A stretch of DNA of 64,000 bases from Streptomyces sp. NBC_01551 (GTDB lineage Bacteria; Actinomycetota; Actinomycetes; Streptomycetales; Streptomycetaceae): NCBI RefSeq assembly GCF_026339935.1, contig NZ_JAPEPX010000001.1:4087501-4151500 (forward strand), read 5' to 3'. Below the pieces are notes generated by a model. The model ran no database searches and was not told the DNA's origin. It saw only the letters and a list, made by a program, of their open reading frames with translations. The position numbers and the translations under genes were made by a program. Of the stretch, positions 49,343 through 56,943 are shown in pieces (the stretch's first letter is position 1; the number at the start of each line of letters is the position of its first letter).

Positions 49343-49726
49343 TCACCCCACGAGATCGGCATACAAGATGATGTTGTCCGGACGGTGACCCGCGGTGATC
49401 TCGCCGCCGCAGGTGATCACGCGGAGTTCCGGGCGGGTGGTGTCCCCGTAGACCTTGGCGGTGGGGAAGTCCGACTTGTCGACCTGCTCCAGCTCGCGCA
49501 CCCGGAAGACGGCGGAGCTGCCGTCCGCGCGGGAGACGGTGATCTCGTCGCCGGTGTGGACCTTGGAGGCGTCCTTGAGTACGGCCGGGCCGCGCGCGGT
49601 GTCGAAGTGCCCGATCAGCACGGCGGGGCCGGTCTGGCCGCCGCCGCATCCGGTGAGGGCGACGAGGGCGAGCGGGGCGAGCACGGCGAGCGCGCGGACA
49701 CGGGCGCGGACAGGGGCGCGGGGCAT
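49343..49726 (-). CDS. Class F sortase, N-terminally shortened
   Basis: This 127-residue protein begins with a lipoprotein-like signal (ALAVLAPLALVALTGCGGGQ) and runs straight into the second half of a class F sortase: AVLIGHFDTARGPAVLKD (catalytic His), then LRVITCGGE (catalytic Cys) and GHRPDNIILYA (Arg). Family members have some 60 more residues of beta-barrel between signal and HxD, and these are missing here. All three catalytic residues remain. AGGAG precedes the ATG. It follows a gene whose product has an LPxT-like sorting tail, with a hairpin between the two. Confidence 0.75.
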   Translation of the reverse strand: MPRAPVRARVRALAVLAPLALVALTGCGGGQTGPAVLIGHFDTARGPAVLKDASKVHTGDEITVSRADGSSAVFRVRELEQVDKSDFPTAKVYGDTTRPELRVITCGGEITAGHRPDNIILYADLVG

Positions 49727-49750
49727 GGGGGAGCTCCTGAACGGGGACCG

Positions 49751-49775
49751 GCGGGCCGCCACGAGGGCGGCCCGC
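49751..49775 (-). terminator. Hairpin between the sorted protein gene and the sortase gene
   Basis: A perfect 10-bp stem (49751-49760 with 49766-49775) and a five-base loop lie between the two genes. It may attenuate sortase expression relative to its substrate. Confidence 0.6.
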
Positions 49776-49810
49776 CGAAGGGTGGGAAAGGGGGTGTGGC
49801 CCGCCGGGCG

Positions 49811-51076
49811 TCAGCCGTTGACGCGGCGACGGCGCAGGGCGGCCCTGCCGAGCGCGGCGGCGATCGCGAAGAGGCCGGCGCCCGCCGCCAGGGTGGTGCC
49901 GTTGTCGGTGTCCGCGACGGTCTCGACCGGGAGCTCGGCGCCCGCCGCGACCGCGCCCTCGGGCACCACGGCCGTCTGGGTCTGGACCGGGGTCTGCGCC
50001 TGGGTCTGCGGTTTGGTCCCGGCCGGGGTGGTGGAGCCCGGCTTGCTGCCGCTCTCCTGCTCCGTGACCTTGTAGTTCAGCTTGCAGCCCTGGGGGAGCG
50101 CCGGGAAGGTGGTCCGCCCGAGCGGGGTGGCACCGCCCTGGGTCCTCCACTCGAAGACGGGCTTGGCGCCGCTCGGGTTCACGATGCGGGCGACGATGCC
50201 GTCCGACTTGTTCAGGGCGGGGAAGCCGCGGTCGAGGATCCGCCAGGCGGTGGCCTCCCCGGCCGTGCGCAGGGCGACCTTCGGGCCCTCGGGGGACATG
50301 TACAGCTCGGCGGTCGTGCCGGCGCCGATGTCCTGGATCTTGGACTCGGCCGAGCAGTTCTGCCCCGCCTTGCCCCGGGGCAGCGCGTACGACTTGGAGG
50401 CGCCGTTGATGGTGACGACGAGCACCGGGGCGGCCGTCTCCGCCTTGGTGAGCTTGAAGGAGGCGCCGTACGCCGAGTCGGTGGTCTGCCGGCGGTCGAG
50501 CACGGCCAGGACGCGGGACATGTAGGAGTCGCCCGGCTTCCACTGCGCACCGACGTAGCGGATCCAGGCCTCCGGGCCCTCGCTCTTGTTGCGCAGCACC
50601 GCGACCATGCCGTTGCCGATGTAGACGGCCTGTCCCGCGTAGCGGGCGGGGGCAGGGGCGGGGGAGGGGGCGGGGTTCGCCGCCGTGCCCTTCGGCAGCG
50701 GGAAGGACGTGGTGACGCCGCCCTCGAACACGGTGAGGACCGGCTCGGCCGTCTCCGCCTCGGTGAGGGTGAAGACCGTTCCCTGGGCCGCCTGCTTGGT
50801 GTGCTTGCGGTCGAGGGTCGCCAGCGCCTTCGGGCGGACCGTGCCGTCCTCGTTCGTGATGTGGATCTGGATCGAGGGCCCGCTGGTCGGCGAGTTGCTC
50901 ATGTTCGCGATCAGGTGCTTGTTGATGGCGACCTTCTTGACCTGCGGCGCGGCCGCCTTCGTCGTCGAGGTCACTGCCTGCGGGGCGGGCGCGGCGAAGG
51001 CGGCGCCGGCGGCGGGCGCGAGCATCGCGCCGGCGAGGGCGGCGGTGACGATCGAGGTACGAAGGACGGTACGCAT
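49811..51076 (-). CDS. Secreted two-repeat protein with sortase-like C-terminal signal
   Basis: This 421-residue protein has a signal peptide (SIVTAALAGAMLAPAAGAAFAAP). Two repeats of about 85 residues follow, each ending in a similar block: TLDRKHTKQAAQGTVFTLTEAETAEPVL and VLDRRQTTDSAYGASFKLTKAETAAPVL, then a ...LP-basic-G turn. A further domain and a Gln/Thr-rich stalk lead to ELPVETVADTDNG, a hydrophobic helix and RRRRVNG. This C-terminus fits a cell-wall sorting signal. AGGAG five bases before ATG 51076 fixes the start. The downstream sortase is its likely partner. Confidence 0.75.
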   Translation of the reverse strand: MRTVLRTSIVTAALAGAMLAPAAGAAFAAPAPQAVTSTTKAAAPQVKKVAINKHLIANMSNSPTSGPSIQIHITNEDGTVRPKALATLDRKHTKQAAQGTVFTLTEAETAEPVLTVFEGGVTTSFPLPKGTAANPAPSPAPAPARYAGQAVYIGNGMVAVLRNKSEGPEAWIRYVGAQWKPGDSYMSRVLAVLDRRQTTDSAYGASFKLTKAETAAPVLVVTINGASKSYALPRGKAGQNCSAESKIQDIGAGTTAELYMSPEGPKVALRTAGEATAWRILDRGFPALNKSDGIVARIVNPSGAKPVFEWRTQGGATPLGRTTFPALPQGCKLNYKVTEQESGSKPGSTTPAGTKPQTQAQTPVQTQTAVVPEGAVAAGAELPVETVADTDNGTTLAAGAGLFAIAAALGRAALRRRRVNG

Positions 51077-51286
51077 AACGACTCCTGAAGCGAGTGTGAC
51101 GTAGGTGGAGGAGAGCCGCATGCCTCGTTGAGTCTGTTCGGCCGGAGCCGGGATCAGGTGTGGCGGGTTGCTGAAGAAGAATTTACGGATCCTGTGCGAG
51201 CGGACGATCTTCCTCCCGTCATCGCCGCGCAACAGCAAACGGCCGGGCCGATTCCGAATGGATTCGGGGGAGGGGGTGACAGGCCG

Positions 51287-51298
51287 CTACGCGCGTAG
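51287..51298 (+). promoter_or_regulatory. Nucleoside-regulon operator (perfect) upstream of deoC
   Basis: A perfect CTACGCGCGTAG palindrome ends 19 bases before the chosen deoC start. TAGATA at 51296 could be the -10 hexamer. Confidence 0.85.
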
Positions 51299-51317
51299 AT
51301 ATGCTCATGTGGTGACC

Positions 51318-52280
51318 ATGCCCACCACCCTCCCCGCATTCGCTGACGTGACGACGTCCGACAGCGCACTGCGCCGCTTCCTCCACGGGCTTCCCGGCGT
51401 CGACGCCGTCGGCCTGGAGGCGCGCGCGGCCGCGCTCGGCACTCGCTCGATCAAGACCACGGCCAAGGCGTACGCCATCGACCTGGCCATCTCGATGATC
51501 GACCTGACGACGCTGGAAGGCGCGGACACCCCGGGCAAGGTCCGGGCACTCGCCGCCAAGGCCGTCAACCCCGATCCGACCGACCGTACGACGCCCATGA
51601 CCGCCGCGGTCTGCGTCTACCCCGACATGGTGGCCACCGCCAAGGCGGCCCTGAACGGGGCGGACGTCAAGATCGCCTCCGTCGCCACCGCCTTCCCGGC
51701 GGGCCGCGCCGCCCTGCCGGTCAAGCTGGCCGACACCCGTGACGCCGTCGCCGCCGGCGCCGACGAGATCGACATGGTCATCGACCGTGGCGCCTTCCTC
51801 GCCGGCCGCTACCTCGACACGTACGAGCTGATCAAGGCCGTCAAGGAGGCGTGCGTCCGCCCCGACGGCACCGCCGCCCGCCTCAAGGTCATCTTCGAGA
51901 CCGGCGAGCTGTCGACCTACGACAACATCCGCCGCGCCTCCTGGATCGGCATGCTCGCGGGCGCCGACTTCATCAAGACGTCCACGGGCAAGGTCGGGGT
52001 CAACGCCACCCCCGCCAACACCCTGCTGATGCTCGAAGCCGTCCGCGACTTCAAGGCGCAGACTGGAATCCAGATCGGTGTGAAGCCGGCCGGCGGGATC
52101 CGGACCACCAAGGACGCGATCAAGTTCCTGGTCCTGGTCAACGAGACCGTGGGCGAGGACTGGCTGACCAACCACTGGTTCCGTTTCGGCGCCTCCAGCC
52201 TGCTCAACGACCTGCTGATGCAGCGCCAGAAGCTGAGCACCGGCCGTTACTCCGGTCCCGACTACGTGACGGTGGACTGA
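51318..52280 (+). CDS. deoC: Deoxyribose-phosphate aldolase
   Basis: This 320-residue class I aldolase splits 2-deoxyribose 5-phosphate into glyceraldehyde 3-phosphate and acetaldehyde. The core has DLTTLEG, AAVCVYPDM, EIDMVIDRGAFLAGRY and LKVIFETGEL. The Schiff-base region is ADFIKTSTGKVG, followed by GVKPAGGIRTTKDA. It is longer than E. coli DeoC, as usual for the actinobacterial subgroup. The start may be GTG 51312 or ATG 51318, and I prefer the ATG. Two aldehyde dehydrogenase genes follow immediately and can remove the acetaldehyde. The regulon palindrome lies just upstream. Confidence 0.95.
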   Translation: MPTTLPAFADVTTSDSALRRFLHGLPGVDAVGLEARAAALGTRSIKTTAKAYAIDLAISMIDLTTLEGADTPGKVRALAAKAVNPDPTDRTTPMTAAVCVYPDMVATAKAALNGADVKIASVATAFPAGRAALPVKLADTRDAVAAGADEIDMVIDRGAFLAGRYLDTYELIKAVKEACVRPDGTAARLKVIFETGELSTYDNIRRASWIGMLAGADFIKTSTGKVGVNATPANTLLMLEAVRDFKAQTGIQIGVKPAGGIRTTKDAIKFLVLVNETVGEDWLTNHWFRFGASSLLNDLLMQRQKLSTGRYSGPDYVTVD

Positions 52281-52285
52281 TCACC

Positions 52286-53722
52286 ATGGCATCTGTATTC
52301 GAGTACGCACCCGCCCCCGAGTCGCGGTCCGTCGTGGACATCGCGCCCTCCTACGGGCTGTTCATCGACGGCGAGTTCACCGACGCCGCCGACGGCAAGG
52401 TCTTCAAGACCGTCTCGCCGTCGTCCGAGGAGGTCCTCGCCGAGGTCGCCCAGGCCGGTGCCGCCGACGTCGACCGCGCCGTCAAGGCCGCCCGCAAGGC
52501 CTTCGAGAAGTGGTCCGCGCTGCCCGGCTCCGAGCGCGCCAAGTACCTCTTCCGCATCGCCCGGATCATCCAGGAGCGCAGCCGCGAGCTCGCAGTCCTG
52601 GAGACCCTGGACAACGGCAAGCCGATCAAGGAGACCCGCGACGCGGACCTCCCGCTGGTCGCCGCGCACTTCTTCTACTACGCGGGCTGGGCCGACAAGC
52701 TCGACCACGCCGGCTACGGCGCGAACCCGCGCCCGCTGGGCGTGGCCGGCCAGGTCATCCCGTGGAACTTCCCGCTGCTGATGCTCGCGTGGAAGATCGC
52801 CCCGGCGCTCGCCACCGGCAACACGGTCGTCCTGAAGCCCGCCGAGACCACCCCGCTCTCGGCGCTGTTCTTCGCGGACATCTGCCGCCAGGCCGGCCTG
52901 CCCAAGGGCGTCGTCAACATCATCCCCGGGTACGGGGGCGCGGGCGCCGAGCTGGTCGCCCACCCGGACGTCAACAAGGTCGCCTTCACCGGCTCGACCG
53001 CGGTCGGCAAGGCCATCGCCCGCCAGATCGCCGGTACGGACAAGAAGGTCACCCTGGAGCTGGGCGGCAAGGGCGCCAACATCGTCTTCGACGACGCCCC
53101 CATCGACCAGGCCGTCGAGGGCATCGTCAACGGCATCTTCTTCAACCAGGGCCAGGTCTGCTGCGCGGGCTCGCGCCTGCTGGTCCAGGAGTCGATCCAC
53201 GACGAGCTGCTGGACTCCCTCAAGCGCCGCCTGAGCACCCTGCGCCTGGGCGACCCGCTCGACAAGAACACCGACATCGGCGCGATCAACTCCGCCGAGC
53301 AGCTCGCCCGGATCACCGCCCTCGCGGAGACCGGCGAGGCCGAGGGCGCCGAGCGCTGGTCCCCGGCGTGCGAGCTGCCGTCCTCCGGCTACTGGTTCGC
53401 CCCGACGCTGTTCACGAACGTCACCCAGGCGCACACCGTCGCCCGCGACGAGATCTTCGGCCCGGTGCTGTCCGTGCTGACCTTCCGTACGCCCGACGAG
53501 GCCGTCGCCAAGGCCAACAACAGCCAGTACGGCCTGTCCGCCGGCATCTGGACGGAGAAGGGCAGCCGCATCCTCGCGGTCGCGAACAAGCTCCGCGCGG
53601 GCGTCGTCTGGGCCAACACGTTCAACAAGTTCGACCCGACCTCGCCCTTCGGCGGCTACAAGGAGTCGGGCTTCGGGCGCGAAGGCGGCCGTCACGGCCT
53701 GGAGGGCTACCTCGATGTCTGA
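52286..53722 (+). CDS. Aldehyde dehydrogenase (full length)
   Basis: This 478-residue NAD(P)-dependent aldehyde dehydrogenase has GVAGQVIPWNFPLLMLAWKIAPALATGNTVVLKPAE (cofactor site), FTGSTAVGKAI and LELGGKGANIVFDDA (general base Glu). The catalytic cysteine is in FFNQGQVCCAGSRLLV. EIFGPVLSVLTF and SPFGGYKESGFGREGG are also present. It starts five bases after the deoC stop, so it shares the deoC transcript and regulation. The context predicts oxidation of the acetaldehyde released by DeoC. The stop overlaps the next gene by eight bases. Confidence 0.94.
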   Translation: MASVFEYAPAPESRSVVDIAPSYGLFIDGEFTDAADGKVFKTVSPSSEEVLAEVAQAGAADVDRAVKAARKAFEKWSALPGSERAKYLFRIARIIQERSRELAVLETLDNGKPIKETRDADLPLVAAHFFYYAGWADKLDHAGYGANPRPLGVAGQVIPWNFPLLMLAWKIAPALATGNTVVLKPAETTPLSALFFADICRQAGLPKGVVNIIPGYGGAGAELVAHPDVNKVAFTGSTAVGKAIARQIAGTDKKVTLELGGKGANIVFDDAPIDQAVEGIVNGIFFNQGQVCCAGSRLLVQESIHDELLDSLKRRLSTLRLGDPLDKNTDIGAINSAEQLARITALAETGEAEGAERWSPACELPSSGYWFAPTLFTNVTQAHTVARDEIFGPVLSVLTFRTPDEAVAKANNSQYGLSAGIWTEKGSRILAVANKLRAGVVWANTFNKFDPTSPFGGYKESGFGREGGRHGLEGYLDV

Positions 53723-54611
53723 GTCTTCGACGCGTCTGAGCGTCTTCAAGACCTACAAGCTGTACGTCGGGGGCAAGTTCCCCCGCTCCGAGAGCGGCCG
53801 GGTGTACGAGGTGAGCGACTCCAAGGGCAACTGGCTGGCCAACGCTCCGCTGTCCTCCCGCAAGGACGCCCGTGACGCGGTCGTCGCCGCCCGCAAGGCG
53901 TTCGGCGGCTGGTCGGGCGCGACCGCGTACAACCGCGGGCAGATCCTCTACCGCGTCGCCGAGATGCTGGAGGGCCGCCGCGAGCAGTTCGTCCGCGAGG
54001 TCGGCGAGGCCGAGGGGCTGTCCAAGTCCAAGGCCGCGGCGGTCGTGGACGCGGCCATCGACCGCTGGGTCTGGTACGCGGGCTGGACCGACAAGATCGG
54101 CCAGCTCGTGGGCGGGGCCAACCCGGTCGCGGGCCCGTTCTTCAACCTCTCCACCCCGGAGCCGACCGGTGTCGTGACCGTGATCGCCCCCCAGGACTCG
54201 TCCTTCCTGGGCCTGATCTCGGTGATCGCCCCGGTCATCGCGACCGGCAACACGGCGGTCGTGATCACCTCCGAGAAGTCCCCGCTGCCGGCCCTCTCCC
54301 TGGGCGAGGTGCTCGCCACCTCCGACCTGCCCGGCGGCGTGGTCAACATCCTGTCCGGCAAGGCCGGCGAGATGGGCCCGCACCTGGCGTCGCACCAGGA
54401 CGTCAACGCGATCGACCTGGCGGGTGCCGACGCGGCGCTGGCCAAGGAGCTGGAGATCGCGGCGGCCGACAACCTCAAGCGCGTGCTGCGTCCACAGGGT
54501 GTGGACGACTGGAGCGCGGACCCGGGCACGGCGCGCCTGACGGCGTTCCTGGAGACCAAGACGGTCTGGCACCCGACGGGTTCGCTGGGCTCGGGCGGGT
54601 CTTCGTACTAG
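53715..54611 (+). CDS. Half-length aldehyde dehydrogenase-like protein without catalytic Cys
   Basis: This 298-residue protein matches only the N-terminal, cofactor-binding half of aldehyde dehydrogenases: KLYVGGKFPRSESGRVYEV, ARDAVVAARKAFGGWSGATAYNRGQILYRVAEMLEGR and PTGVVTVIAPQDSSFLGLISVIAPVIATGNTAVVI. It has no FNQGQxC segment or ELGGK glutamate, and it ends in an unrelated-looking tail (GSLGSGGSSY). Overlap with the full-length enzyme gene and a terminator afterwards suggest a stable partner subunit rather than decay. I recall similar short proteins at the same place in other Streptomyces. Confidence 0.85.
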   Translation: MSESSTRLSVFKTYKLYVGGKFPRSESGRVYEVSDSKGNWLANAPLSSRKDARDAVVAARKAFGGWSGATAYNRGQILYRVAEMLEGRREQFVREVGEAEGLSKSKAAAVVDAAIDRWVWYAGWTDKIGQLVGGANPVAGPFFNLSTPEPTGVVTVIAPQDSSFLGLISVIAPVIATGNTAVVITSEKSPLPALSLGEVLATSDLPGGVVNILSGKAGEMGPHLASHQDVNAIDLAGADAALAKELEIAAADNLKRVLRPQGVDDWSADPGTARLTAFLETKTVWHPTGSLGSGGSSY

Positions 54612-54649
54612 ACCCGGATCCGGACCTGGTTACGGTCACGGAAAAGCCG

Positions 54650-54682
54650 GCCCCGGTGGCGTCCCCCGCGCCGCCGGGGCCT
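54650..54682 (+). terminator. Terminator of the deoC-aldehyde dehydrogenase operon
   Basis: A 13-bp stem with one G-T wobble (54650-54662 with 54670-54682) is preceded by AAAAG and followed by TTTCC, 38 bases past the last stop. Confidence 0.8.
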
Positions 54683-54702
54683 TTCCGCGCCCGCACCCGG
54701 GG

Positions 54703-55056
54703 CTAGCCGGCAGCGCCCGGCAGCAGCGGGCCGAGCAGCGAGGACGCGGCGGCCGTGGGCAGCTCCCCGACGGAGGGACCGCTGGTGAGGGTGCCGGTCA
54801 CCATGCCGGTGCCGACGGCGGGGAAGTCCGCGACCTTGGTGCCGATGCCGTTGTCCAGGGGATCCACGCCCGTGTGGGCGAGGGGGTTCACCTTGAGGTT
54901 CGCGATCGGATCGGTGACCCCCGCGAGCGCCGCCGGGACCGAGAGCTCACCGGCCTGGGCACCCCCCGCGGCCATCGCGAGCGCGGCGCCCGCCATGGAG
55001 AGGGTGAGGCCTGCGGAGCGCAGCGCGGAGGCGTGCGGAGCTGCGTGACGTGCCAT
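54703..55056 (-). CDS. Small secreted protein of unknown function
   Basis: This 117-residue protein has a signal peptide (SAGLTLSMAGAALAMAAGGAQA, cleavage near residue 35). The mature region is about 80 residues, poor in charge and rich in Leu, Pro, Gly and Thr (ANLKVNPLAHTGVDPLDNG, GTGMVTGTLTSGPSVGELP). No cysteines or known motifs are seen. It is convergent with the deoC operon and divergent from the uridine kinase gene. The pattern is common among Streptomyces small exported proteins. Confidence 0.7.
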   Translation of the reverse strand: MARHAAPHASALRSAGLTLSMAGAALAMAAGGAQAGELSVPAALAGVTDPIANLKVNPLAHTGVDPLDNGIGTKVADFPAVGTGMVTGTLTSGPSVGELPTAAASSLLGPLLPGAAG

Positions 55057-55176
55057 GGGTTTCCCGCCTGTGGTCGTAGTCGCGTGCGCACGCAGCGTAG
55101 TTGAGGTGTGATCCTCGATACCAACCGGCCGCAGGAGGCATCCCCTGTGCGGGGGAATGGTTCACACTGGTGTCCC

Positions 55177-55812
55177 GTGAGCTCCTCCTCTCCTTTGCCT
55201 ACGCGTGTCGTTCTTCTGACCGGTCCCTCGGGGTCCGGCAAGTCCTCGCTGGCGGCCCGCTCGGGTCTGCCCGTGCTGCGCCTGGACGACTTCTACAAGG
55301 AGGGTGACGACCCGACCCTCCCGCTGGTCGAGGGCAGTTCGGACATCGACTGGGACTCCCCGCTGTCCTGGGACGCGGACACCGCCGTCGCGGCGATCGA
55401 GGAGCTGTGCGCGGCCGGGCGTACGCAGGTCCCGGTGTACGACATCGCGACCTCCTCGCGGACCGGTGCGGAGGCGCTGGACATCTCGCGGACGCCGCTG
55501 TTCATCGCCGAGGGGATCTTCGCGGCGGACATCGCCGGGCGGTGCCAGGAGCTGGGGCTGCTCGCGGACGCGATCTGCCTGCGGGGGCGGCCGTCGACGA
55601 CGTTCCGCCGCCGCCTCGCGCGGGACCTGCGCGAGGGCCGCAAGTCGGTGCTGTTCCTGCTGCGGCGCGGCCTGCGGCTGATGCGGGCGGAGCGCGGCAT
55701 CGTGGCCCGCCACGCGGCCCTGGGTGCGCACCCGTGCGGCCGCGACGAGGCCCTCGGCCGCCTCGCCGCCGCGGCCGCCGGCCGCCACCGCACCACCCCG
55801 GCCCCGGCCTAG
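55177..55812 (+). CDS. Uridine kinase
   Basis: This 211-residue P-loop kinase has RVVLLTGPSGSGKSSLAARSGLPVLRLDDFYKEGDDPTLP (Walker A and the substrate-binding DDFY segment) and LFIAEGIFAADI. An arginine-rich LID follows (RRLARDLREGRKSVLFLLRRGLRLM). It should phosphorylate uridine or cytidine to the monophosphate, giving a salvage route that competes with breakdown. The GTG at 55177 matches the conserved N-terminus, and an upstream GTG at 55108 would add 23 unlikely residues. No nucleoside-regulon palindrome is found upstream, unlike the catabolic genes. Confidence 0.85.
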   Translation: MSSSSPLPTRVVLLTGPSGSGKSSLAARSGLPVLRLDDFYKEGDDPTLPLVEGSSDIDWDSPLSWDADTAVAAIEELCAAGRTQVPVYDIATSSRTGAEALDISRTPLFIAEGIFAADIAGRCQELGLLADAICLRGRPSTTFRRRLARDLREGRKSVLFLLRRGLRLMRAERGIVARHAALGAHPCGRDEALGRLAAAAAGRHRTTPAPA

Positions 55813-55831
55813 CCCCGGGCCCGGCCCCGGC

Positions 55832-56263
55832 TCAGGCCTCGGGGTCGGGGTCGGCGGCCAGGCGGGCGAGGAGGGTCACGGCGTCCCCGACCGGGACCGG
55901 CCGGAAGAACCGGGCGTCGACCTCCTCCACGGCGGCGATCGCGCGCGGGGCCAGTTCGGCGCCGAGCGCCGTCACGCGCAGCCGCTTGGCGCGGGTGTCG
56001 GCCGGGTCCACCTCGCGCTCGATCAGGCCCTTCTTCTCCAGGGTGCGCAGCACCTGGGAGGTCATCTTCACGTCCGTGCCCGCCTGGCGGGCCACGGCCA
56101 GCTGGTTGGGCCGCTCGCCCTGGCCGTTCAGCCACCAGGTGCAGGCCAGCAGCACGAACTGCACGTGCGTCAGGTCGAGCGGCGTCAGGGCCGCGGCGAT
56201 GTCGCGCTGCCAGCGCAGCGTGACGTGCCAGAGCAGGAAACCGGGGCTCTCGCCGGGCCGCAC
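55832..56263 (-). CDS. MarR family transcriptional regulator
   Basis: This roughly 143-residue regulator has the MarR winged helix: LTPLDLTHVQFVLLACTWWLNGQGERPNQLAVARQAGTDVKMTSQVLRTLEKKGLIEREVDPADTRAKRLRVTALGAEL. The GTG start at 56263 lies six bases beyond the SRPBCC stop, so the two genes are one operon. Inverted and repeated elements at 56717-56756 upstream of the SRPBCC gene are the likely operator, giving autoregulation. The ligand is unknown. Confidence 0.85.
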   Translation of the reverse strand: MRPGESPGFLLWHVTLRWQRDIAAALTPLDLTHVQFVLLACTWWLNGQGERPNQLAVARQAGTDVKMTSQVLRTLEKKGLIEREVDPADTRAKRLRVTALGAELAPRAIAAVEEVDARFFRPVPVGDAVTLLARLAADPDPEA

Positions 56264-56268
56264 CGCGC

Positions 56269-56688
56269 TCAGCCCCGCGCCGCGAGGTCCACGAGCGCGG
56301 CCATCGTCTCGGGCCAGTCCGCGGTGATGCCGGGGCCGATCTGCGGCCCGGCCTCGGCGGCGCCCGCGCCGGTGATCTCCATCCGGTACAGCACCCGCGT
56401 ACGGCCCGGCCCGAGCGGGACGAGGCGGTGGGTGGTGCGCAGGACGAGGTCGCCGAAGCGGGCCTCGTCGGTGAAGTGCTCGCCCTCGCCGAATTCGGTG
56501 ACCCGCAGCTCCACCGGCTCGTCCCCGGGCGGGGTCATCGTGATCCCGGCGCCTTCGGCGAACGGCCCCCGGAGCTCGATCTTCTCGATCCCGCCGTTCC
56601 AGGCGCCCCAGTTCTCCACGTCGCTCCAGAGCCGCCACAGCGCCTCGGGCGCGGCGTCGGTCTCCACGGCGTGCTCGTACTCCCACAT
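56269..56688 (-). CDS. SRPBCC family protein
   Basis: This 139-residue START/SRPBCC-fold protein begins MWEYEHAVETDAAPEALWRLWSDVENWGAWNGGIEKIEL and contains PGDEPVELRVTEFGEGEHFTDEARFGDLVLRTTHRLVPLGPGRTRVLYRMEITG. This is the pattern of polyketide cyclase/dehydrase-like proteins that bind hydrophobic small molecules in a deep pocket. It is the first gene of a two-gene operon with the MarR regulator. It may bind or modify the same compound that MarR senses, which is an inference from adjacency only. Confidence 0.85.
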   Translation of the reverse strand: MWEYEHAVETDAAPEALWRLWSDVENWGAWNGGIEKIELRGPFAEGAGITMTPPGDEPVELRVTEFGEGEHFTDEARFGDLVLRTTHRLVPLGPGRTRVLYRMEITGAGAAEAGPQIGPGITADWPETMAALVDLAARG

Positions 56689-56716
56689 GGTGGCCTCCTC
56701 GATCCGAACAGAATGT

Positions 56717-56756
56717 CTGTGGAGAGATTATCTCTGCGAAGACTATCTGTCCACAG
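56717..56756 (-). promoter_or_regulatory. Nested inverted repeats, probable MarR operator
   Basis: AGAGAT-T-ATCTCT (56723-56735) is a perfect palindrome. A related near-palindrome AGACTATCT lies at 56740-56748, and both sit inside a larger CTGTGGA...TCCACAG inverted repeat. All lie 30-70 bases upstream of the SRPBCC-MarR start and are AT-rich for this genome. Confidence 0.6.
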
Positions 56757-56836
56757 GTGTCCGCCACAGGCGACCGCCCAGGTGACCGCCGCACACGACC
56801 GCCGCGCGCGACCGCCCCGGCCCCGGACATGCGAAA

Positions 56837-56876
56837 AGGCGGGATCGTGCGGACCCCCGGCCGCATGATCCCGCCT
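56837..56876 (-). terminator. Terminator of sigQ
   Basis: A 16-bp stem with one G-T wobble (56837-56852 with 56861-56876) has an eight-base loop. On the minus strand it is followed by TTTTCGC, 68 bases past the sigma factor stop. Confidence 0.8.
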
Positions 56877-56943
56877 CTTCTCCCCCCATGTGACCCCCGC
56901 CCCACCCCCGTAGGACGGGCCCCCTGGCCACGTGGTCTTCCGG

